From Bacteriovoracaceae bacterium (GTDB lineage: Bacteria > Bdellovibrionota > Bacteriovoracia > Bacteriovoracales > Bacteriovoracaceae), in the NCBI GenBank assembly GCA_947441615.1, contig CANEUH010000025.1, positions 1-57,172 on the forward strand: a stretch of DNA of 57,172 nucleotides, in the 5' to 3' direction. A model generated the notes under the pieces. That model saw nothing but the letters and a program-made list of their open reading frames with translations, did not search any database and was not told where the DNA came from. A program made the translations under genes and the position numbers. Shown in pieces: positions 52,247-57,172 of the stretch (positions within the stretch are counted from its first letter, which is position 1; each line of letters starts with the position of its first letter).

Positions 52247-53648
52247 ATCTCCAATCCTTTTTTACAAATTGTCTAATTTTGGGTTCATCGTAAGATGTAA
52301 TACCATCATGATCCTTACAAAAAAGCCGATCTTTTCCTTGATAAGAAAGGACTTGATCCCAAACTGTCTTTTTAAGCTCAGGAGAAATACTCCTAGTCTG
52401 TATAATGGTTTTCATCACATCAAAACTCATTCTTGGTTTCCTCTCCATAGTCACTCTATCAACCGCAACGAGTCCAAATTTAGGGCAGTAGCCATCAGAC
52501 CATTCTAAATTATCGGTTAAACTCCACACGTAGTATCCTAAGATTGGAATTTTTTCTTCTAGGGCCTTTTGAACTGCATGAAGATGTTCTATATGGTAGG
52601 CAGGCCTTATGGCATCTTTTGCGTCAGCAATACCGTTTTCTGTAATAATGATGGGAAGATCTTTAAACCTGATGTGGATCTCTTTTAAAATATCATAGAG
52701 ACCATTGACATCAATGGCCCTTCCGGCCTCTGAGTATTCTTCTTCGGGATCGATATCTATTTGAGTTCCTTTGAGCCACTCAGCTCCATAATAATTGAAT
52801 CCAAAAAAATCCATTCTACCTCTGACATTTTCTGGAAAACGCCAGTTCATCACTTTAGATACAAAAGATGCCTTTAATCTATCGATGAAACTTTTACCTG
52901 TGTAGTTTGCCATGTTGTGAGCAAGACCCATTTTAATTTTGGGATATTTTTTATGGGCCCAATCGTAGATTTCATTATGCGAATCACTCATGTGATCCAT
53001 TGCCTTGATGGAATCCCCTCGGAATGGTCCAAGTGCAGTCATTGACAAGGGAGATCTTTTTTCTCCAGGGGGCCATATCCCTGCGGTGTAGGCCATCGTG
53101 ACAAAAACGTTTGCCTCATTAAAAGTTATCCACCAATCAACATGGTCATGAAAGAGACTAATCATTTTTTTAGAAAATTGAATGAAGTCCTTTTTGGTTT
53201 CAATGTTATGCCATCCACCTTGTTCTTGAACCCATTTAGGTACTGAGTGGTGCATGAGTGTCAGCATAATGGACATGTCTCTTGATTTTGCCATTTTAAT
53301 AATTTTTAGATAATGGAGAAGAGATTGTTCATCGAATTGGTCTTTTTTCGGCATCACTCGGCCCCAATCAACACCAAGTCGAAATGAATTGGCCCCAAGC
53401 TCCTGGGCCAGATTGAGTTCAATCTCGGGTTTTGTCCAAAATTGAAGTCTCTCTTCAGGAGCTTTAGTTTGAGTCCAAGTTCTTATTTTCCCTTGTTTTC
53501 CCCAATCCAGCCATATGTCTGATAAATTGTCCTCTACTTGCCCTGGGGCATTGGCGACACCGAAGATAAATCCCTCAGGAAATGAGGCACTGACTGATGT
53601 GGTAGGCAAAATCATCACCAGAAGAACGAAGAAAACTGAGGATGACAT
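52236..53648 (-). CDS. Exported glycoside hydrolase family 1 beta-glucosidase
   Basis: 470 residues with a signal peptide (SVFFVLLVMILPTTSVSAS). GH1 acid/base Glu178 is in ITFNEAN and the nucleophile Glu337 in IIITENG; the N-terminus FPEGFIFGVANAPGQVE is GH1-typical. GH1 enzymes are normally cytoplasmic, so export is notable and suggests digestion of external glycosides. It lies 3 bp after the FliA-type sigma factor on the same strand, an unusual partner. Confidence 0.92.
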   Translation of the reverse strand: MSSSVFFVLLVMILPTTSVSASFPEGFIFGVANAPGQVEDNLSDIWLDWGKQGKIRTWTQTKAPEERLQFWTKPEIELNLAQELGANSFRLGVDWGRVMPKKDQFDEQSLLHYLKIIKMAKSRDMSIMLTLMHHSVPKWVQEQGGWHNIETKKDFIQFSKKMISLFHDHVDWWITFNEANVFVTMAYTAGIWPPGEKRSPLSMTALGPFRGDSIKAMDHMSDSHNEIYDWAHKKYPKIKMGLAHNMANYTGKSFIDRLKASFVSKVMNWRFPENVRGRMDFFGFNYYGAEWLKGTQIDIDPEEEYSEAGRAIDVNGLYDILKEIHIRFKDLPIIITENGIADAKDAIRPAYHIEHLHAVQKALEEKIPILGYYVWSLTDNLEWSDGYCPKFGLVAVDRVTMERKPRMSFDVMKTIIQTRSISPELKKTVWDQVLSYQGKDRLFCKDHDGITSYDEPKIRQFVKKDWRFNR

Positions 53649-53651
53649 TTT

Positions 53652-54356
53652 TTAAGCTGCCAAAATATCGATGTGTTGTGTTTCAAGATGCACTTTTAAA
53701 AGTTCTAATGCCTCCGCATGAAGTTGACAAATTCGCCCCTCTGAAAGATTCACAACTTTTGAAATTTCAAAAAAATTTAAATCCTCAAAATACTTTAAGG
53801 TCAGAATAAGTCTCATGGTTCTAGGTAATTCATCCATGACCACTCCGAGAGTCTTTTTTAGGGAGTAATTTTCAAATTCAGAATTCTGAAGATTTCCAGC
53901 GGATACAGTTTCGCCTTCGACATATTGCTTTATTGTATCTCCGCTTTCATATTGCTCCATACGGATCATATCTTTGGATTTAAACGGGAGTATATTTGAC
54001 ATTTCCATGGAAGTAGGAGAGCGACCTAACTCTTCCGTAAGATTATTTTTTGCCCGTTTGTATTTTTTTTGTTTATTTCTTTCTGAACGGGTCATCCAGT
54101 CCTGTTTTCTTAGTTCATCAATAATTTCTCCACGTATCCTGAATTCAGCGTAGGTTTTAAATTGATTTTTCTTATCTTTCTTATACTTATTCATGGCATC
54201 GATAAGTCCTATAATCCCTACCATCACTAAGTCCTCAAATTCTAAGACCTGATGGTATTGATAATGATAGTGCTTGGCCCAGTACCGGATAGTGGGCATG
54301 AAATTTTTTATGATTTCCTGCCGAGAAGATTCTTGTGGGTTAATTTTCGATTCCAT
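53652..54356 (-). CDS. fliA: Sigma-28 (FliA/WhiG-family) RNA polymerase sigma factor
   Basis: Start at the ATG 5 nt after GGAGG (MESKINPQ); the frame extends 11 codons further without a better site. 234 residues. Region 2 is VLEFEDLVMVGIIGLIDAMNKYKKDKKNQFKTYAEFRIRGEIIDELRKQDW, typical of FliA; region 4 is LNFFEISKVVNLSEGRICQLHAEAL. It should direct motility or late genes. No flagellar genes are near, and the next gene is an exported GH1 enzyme. Confidence 0.92.
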   Translation of the reverse strand: MESKINPQESSRQEIIKNFMPTIRYWAKHYHYQYHQVLEFEDLVMVGIIGLIDAMNKYKKDKKNQFKTYAEFRIRGEIIDELRKQDWMTRSERNKQKKYKRAKNNLTEELGRSPTSMEMSNILPFKSKDMIRMEQYESGDTIKQYVEGETVSAGNLQNSEFENYSLKKTLGVVMDELPRTMRLILTLKYFEDLNFFEISKVVNLSEGRICQLHAEALELLKVHLETQHIDILAA

Positions 54357-54485
54357 TAATGCCTCCGAGTGAAGTGGAGTCATTGTCACATGGAATTGGG
54401 TCGTAAAAAGATGGCAATGTAACTACAGCAAGTTACGTCTTGCGGTCGTTTAGTTTAAAAAATTTAATTAAAAGTTTTGCCAGAA

Positions 54486-54746
54486 TTAGTTGGCAACTAG
54501 CTCGTAGTGATCCTCATCTACGATTAGTGACTCTGGTGAGTTTAACCATTCTTGGTATTCCTCAAGATCCAAAATTTCATCTCTAAAAATGACGACTCTC
54601 CAGTTCGCTTGGTTTTGATCAAGGACTGTTTCGAATTCTTTTTCTAAAAGTCTTTCTTTTATGTCAATTGGCAGGGATTCGAACGAGGTATTACCCTCAA
54701 GGCGTAAAATCTTCTTATTCTTCATGATGTAGTAGTGTGGACTCAT
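54486..54746 (-). CDS. Small acidic hypothetical protein, 86 residues
   Basis: AGGAGG lies 8 nt before the ATG at 54746. The protein (RLEGNTSFESLPIDIKERLLEKEFETVL, ending SLIVDEDHYELVAN) is acidic, cytoplasmic and probably helical. It stands alone upstream of the sigma factor on the same strand, 130 bp away, and could be an anti-sigma or adaptor protein, but nothing in the sequence proves that. Family unrecognised. Confidence 0.65.
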   Translation of the reverse strand: MSPHYYIMKNKKILRLEGNTSFESLPIDIKERLLEKEFETVLDQNQANWRVVIFRDEILDLEEYQEWLNSPESLIVDEDHYELVAN

Positions 54747-55030
54747 GAATTCACCCTCCTGGCAGAAGAAAGAAACTAATCATTAGTTTCCCTTTTAAAG
54801 ATCGTTTCATGGATTAAATAACTTCACAATATCCCATATGAAATTATTTTATGAAATGAACTTACAGGGAATGAATCATCCGTATTGAATGCTCAACTTT
54901 TTGCCCCCACCTGATATCATGTTGTCTCTTCATGTAGTCATACTGACACTTTCTAGGAAGATAATAAACGCAACTAAGTGAATCTATAATAGGTGTTAAT
55001 TGGCATCAAAACTGCTTGGGTATTATTAAC
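54747..55030. other. Non-coding stretch before the structured RNA
   Basis: No credible gene. A 9-bp perfect palindrome GAAACTAAT-C-ATTAGTTTC lies at 54772-54790, in the upstream region of the small acidic gene, and could be an operator. A possible promoter for the RNA (TTGGCA at 55000-55005, then TATTAT at 55021-55026 or TATTAA at 55024-55029) closes the stretch. Confidence 0.5.
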
Positions 55031-55154
55031 GAAGAGAATCCCGCCAGGAAGGTAGGAGGATATTCGAAAAAATAATATTAACTTGTCTCATGGAAGTGAG
55101 CAGCGAGAGTCCAAGGTTCGGGCCCGCTTGGTTCAAGGAAGAACCAATTTTTTT
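55031..55154 (+). ncRNA. Unassigned structured RNA ending in a terminator
   Basis: A plus-strand segment of about 120 nt, richer in G and C than its surroundings, with no coding frame. Near the 5' end GAATCC pairs with GGATATTC around a purine-rich loop containing AGGAGG but no start codon. CTCA-TGGAAG-TGAG (55088-55101) is a small hairpin. CCAAG (55111-55115) pairs with CTTGG (55127-55131), which competes with the terminator TTGGTTC (55128-55134)-AAGGAA-GAACCAA (55141-55147)-T7. It does not match SRP, 6S, tmRNA, RNase P or the common riboswitches I know. Only antisense genes follow, so it is likely a free-standing RNA. Confidence 0.6.
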
Positions 55155-55168
55155 AAAGGAGAATAAAG

Positions 55169-56206
55169 CTAATAATTTTTATAAAAATAATTTAAAACTA
55201 GATCGGGGATATTCTTAAACTGACCATTCATATTATCAATCGTGACAATTTTAATTTTTGATTTTTTTAAATAATATGTTTTAGAAAAGAACCCTCTGGT
55301 GACACCGACGTGTGTGATGAGGTGATCTGTGCCAAAAGGATAGGAATAAACTCCTAGTGCATAGCCATTCTTATTGGGAGTTTGCATTAGTTTTTTTGAG
55401 TAGCTTTCAAGTACGTCAGAATCGGAATACACAGAAAGCCATTTCGCCATGTCGTCTACTGTTGAATGAAGAGAACCTGCTGAAAGTGCCCAGCTTAAAT
55501 TTAGATTTCTGACAACTGATCCATTAAGATGACATCTCACTTTTGAGACTTTTTCAAAAAAGACTTTGTGATCTGTATCATTCATACCAATAGGGATAAG
55601 GATTTCTCTTTTAACATAGTCGTACCATGATTCACCCGAGGCCAACTCAATAATTTTACCCGCAACAATAAACCCTCCATTCGAATATTTCCATTTTGAT
55701 CTAGGTTTAAAGTCCAGTTTCGATTTTGCAAGATGATCTATAATATCGTCTAGCGAGAATACTTTTTTATAAGTTCTACTCGCCATAAAATTTTTATGTT
55801 CAGTATAATTTGCAATTCCAGAAGTGTGATTCAGTAAATCCCTGACCTTTATGTCATTAAACTGAGTATATGCTGGAAGATATTTAGTGACCTCGTCCTC
55901 AAGGGATAATTTCCCTTGTTCTTGAAGTTTAAGTACCGCAGCAGCAACTATCTGCTTTGTATTTGATCCAATCTGAAATTTGTCAGTGATCTGAATAGGG
56001 GTTTTTGATTCAATATCTCTGTACCCGAAACTTTCCCTCATCAATGTTTTATTGCCTTTCATCACAAGAATAACGCCATTAAAACCACTTTTCTTAATGT
56101 GAGAGCTGAGATCATTAAGGCTCTTAAATTTCACCTCAGCAAATGAAATGTCATTTAAAATGAATAAAAATGTGATCAGAATGAATTTGAATTTTTTATG
56201 AATCAT
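55169..56206 (-). CDS. Exported serine hydrolase (class C beta-lactamase / PBP-like)
   Basis: Start at the ATG at 56206 (a TTG 4 codons upstream is less likely); signal peptide MIHKKFKFILITFLFILNDISFAE. 345 residues. Beta-lactamase/D-Ala-D-Ala-peptidase motifs are SNTK (Ser81, Lys84), YSN (Tyr174, Asn176) and HVG near the end in place of KTG. The pattern suits family-S12 esterases or peptidases as much as lactamases, so hydrolysis of cell-wall peptides or esters is the safer call. A leader of interleaved repeats lies upstream. No ampR neighbour. Confidence 0.87.
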   Translation of the reverse strand: MIHKKFKFILITFLFILNDISFAEVKFKSLNDLSSHIKKSGFNGVILVMKGNKTLMRESFGYRDIESKTPIQITDKFQIGSNTKQIVAAAVLKLQEQGKLSLEDEVTKYLPAYTQFNDIKVRDLLNHTSGIANYTEHKNFMASRTYKKVFSLDDIIDHLAKSKLDFKPRSKWKYSNGGFIVAGKIIELASGESWYDYVKREILIPIGMNDTDHKVFFEKVSKVRCHLNGSVVRNLNLSWALSAGSLHSTVDDMAKWLSVYSDSDVLESYSKKLMQTPNKNGYALGVYSYPFGTDHLITHVGVTRGFFSKTYYLKKSKIKIVTIDNMNGQFKNIPDLVLNYFYKNY

Positions 56207-56245
56207 TTGTTTTCTCAAGTTAAACTGTATTTGGTGTATTATGTT

Positions 56246-56307
56246 TCATTCAGGTCCAAGTTGTTAGTTACCCTGAATGATATTCATATGGTGTTTAAAA
56301 CTTGGAC
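56246..56307 (-). promoter_or_regulatory. Interleaved inverted repeats (H-type pseudoknot topology)
   Basis: Two perfect 9-bp inverted repeats interlock: TCATTCAGG (56246-56254) with CCTGAATGA (56272-56280), and GTCCAAGTT (56254-56262) with AACTTGGAC (56299-56307). Order 1-2-1'-2' gives a pseudoknot or two exclusive hairpins. It lies 40-101 nt upstream of the serine hydrolase ATG, where it would be in the 5' leader. Confidence 0.65.
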
Positions 56308-56415
56308 AATGATGATAGCTTGATAACTAATTAGAATTCCAGAAGATAACGATCACTTAGCATTCCAAATATGATGTTTCTACCCAATCACGAAGAGCTT
56401 TTTAAAGGGAATGAA

Positions 56416-56433
56416 GGCTACAGTGCTGTAGCC
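56416..56433 (-). terminator. Probable terminator of the small exported protein gene
   Basis: GGCTACAG-TG-CTGTAGCC, an 8-bp palindrome (6-bp stem with 6-nt loop in practice), 14 bp after the minus-strand stop. Only a broken T-run follows (TTCATTCCCTTT), so efficiency is uncertain. Confidence 0.5.
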
Positions 56434-56447
56434 CTCTATTGATTTAC

Positions 56448-56903
56448 TTAAATAATGCAATCTAAGACACGTTTATAACCACCTAAAAGTTTTTTCTTAC
56501 TTGAAACACGCACGAATGTTTTGTTTCCGATTTCGACTTCAATTTTACCAGTCACAGCTGAAGTGTATTCTTCTGTATCTTTAGATTTAATTTCAGCTAT
56601 TATTTGATTTTGTGAAATTTCAAGCTCTTTAATGGACATGTTTTCAGCAGATTGATTATACAAAAATTGAGAAAGGCATTCAATATTTATGGTATTTTCT
56701 GGTCCTGTGCAGCCAACTGATTTATCAATAACCATGACGTTAGCACCAGATTTCCTAACTTCGCATCTCTTCCCCTTGGATGAGATTCCGTTTCTTTTTT
56801 CTGATTTTAATGCCATTTCAAGGGCTTGATCCAGTTTAGAATAAGGATTCGCAAATGCTTGGAATGAAAATGCTACAATTATAAACAGAAATACTTTTTT
56901 CAT
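56448..56903 (-). CDS. Small exported hypothetical protein
   Basis: Start at the second of two consecutive ATGs (56903), which has the better 5-nt spacing to AAGGAG; the first would be 56906. 151 residues with a signal peptide (MKKVFLFIIVAFSFQAFAN). The mature part is alpha/beta with four Cys (KRCEVRKSG, VGCTGP, IECLSQF, VLDCII) likely paired. No family recognised. Periplasmic or secreted; no functional clue in neighbours. Confidence 0.7.
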   Translation of the reverse strand: MKKVFLFIIVAFSFQAFANPYSKLDQALEMALKSEKRNGISSKGKRCEVRKSGANVMVIDKSVGCTGPENTINIECLSQFLYNQSAENMSIKELEISQNQIIAEIKSKDTEEYTSAVTGKIEVEIGNKTFVRVSSKKKLLGGYKRVLDCII

Positions 56904-56920
56904 CATTTCTCCTTAGTTTA

Positions 56921-56965
56921 GATAGTGTCCCGTTTTCGATAGTGTCCCGATAGTGTCCCGTTTTC
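56921..56965. repeat. Triplicated GATAGTGTCCC repeat
   Basis: Copies start at 56921, 56938 and 56949; the first and third extend to GATAGTGTCCCGTTTTC. The middle copy lacks CGTTTTC. Repeats of this sort often mark insertion-sequence ends or recombination scars; no transposase is visible inside the window. Confidence 0.75.
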
Positions 56966-57096
56966 AGGAGAAACACCGTCGTTGTTTGTAATGGAACGAC
57001 AATATAACAACTTGCGATTCGGCGCAACATCGCTCATGGTTACCATGTAAAAATGTAATACCCATCCTATTTTTCCTGGGCCAAAATAAATGCCCT

Positions 57097-57172
57097 ATGG
57101 GCCAGAAAAAGCAAAAACTTATCCGAAAGATTTTCTCTAACCACAAGAAGTTTGTTCACCTCAAAGATGAGG
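57097..57172 (+). CDS. Possible start of a gene running off the right edge
   Basis: An ATG at 57097 opens a lysine-rich frame of 25 codons (MGQKKQKLIRKIFSNHKKF...) that is still open at the edge. There is no clear Shine-Dalgarno, and a 6-bp palindrome CATGGT-T-ACCATG (57035-57047) lies upstream. The nearby GATAGTGTCCC repeats make a mobile-element gene possible, but nothing identifies it. Product unknown; could also be chance. Confidence 0.35.
   Translation, partial: MGQKKQKLIRKIFSNHKKFVHLKDE

Noticed and set aside
55031..55154. SRP RNA, 6S RNA, tmRNA, tRNA or c-di-GMP riboswitch
   Set aside because: Key sequence marks are missing (SRP GGAAG/AGCAG loop, tmRNA tag frame and CCA end, GEMM GGUAGCGGGG blocks); no downstream gene on the strand.
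56964..57146. Minus-strand 60-codon frame at the right edge
   Set aside because: No ribosome site, Trp/Phe-rich random-looking composition, and overlaps the repeat.

Overview
The window looks like chromosome of a low-GC predatory-type deltaproteobacterial relative (Bdellovibrionota, most like the Bacteriovorax/Peredibacter group). This is inferred from the Agl/Glt-type gliding locus, the AT-rich codon use, the eukaryote-like class Ia ribonucleotide reductase and the many secreted or lipid-anchored proteins. No rRNA, tRNA, CRISPR array or complete mobile element was seen.

Layout. 1-10979 is one plus-strand locus that reads as an energised envelope machine of the Myxococcus Agl/Glt (gliding) kind: a VWA-domain surface protein on a (TTGGS)n stalk (CglB-like), an outer-membrane barrel, periplasmic TPR proteins, a TolQ/MotA-type channel with two ExbD/TolR partners, a TPR lipoprotein, and an FHA-TM-TonB-like tail protein (GltG-like). 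11400-15330 holds nrdBA behind three regularly spaced NrdR-type boxes. 15300-23990 is a housekeeping and repair stretch (methyltransferases, trypsin-like protease, response regulator, msrA, RNA m5C methyltransferase, ung, DEDDh exonuclease, QueD-like protein). 23982-27258 is a TetR-controlled fatty-acid cluster (TetR, three hotdog thioesterases, thiolase) with a palindromic operator between divergent promoters. 27260-34822 holds an HDAC-family deacetylase, a methyltransferase, a hidden 22-residue ORF, a redoxin, yebC, fabH, a two-subunit class I fumarase, chrA and osmC. 34584-43853 has a subtilase whose tail is encoded antisense to osmC, a YceI protein, then a LysR-led five-gene overlapping operon including a peptidase-propeller-barrel protein and a ThrE-type exporter. 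43991-57172 holds a metzincin-like lipoprotein, a TonB-dependent receptor, fadBA with an RBS-masking hairpin, a glutathione peroxidase, a DTW protein, a GH1 glycosidase with an orphan FliA-type sigma factor, an unassigned structured RNA, a serine hydrolase with a pseudoknot-like leader, and short repeats at the right edge.

Most interesting signals: (1) a 239-bp antisense overlap of osmC and the subtilase tail with an abrupt switch of osmC codon usage exactly where the overlap begins; (2) several genes, including two complete divergent pairs, whose -10 hexamer lies exactly 6 nt before the ATG with no Shine-Dalgarno, i.e. predicted leaderless mRNAs; (3) three NrdR-like boxes at 42/41-bp pitch; (4) an orphan terminated RNA at about 55031-55154 with competing hairpins; (5) interleaved inverted repeats with H-type pseudoknot topology upstream of a serine hydrolase; (6) an RBS-sequestering hairpin before fadB. 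Functions are from reading motifs by eye; no database search was run.
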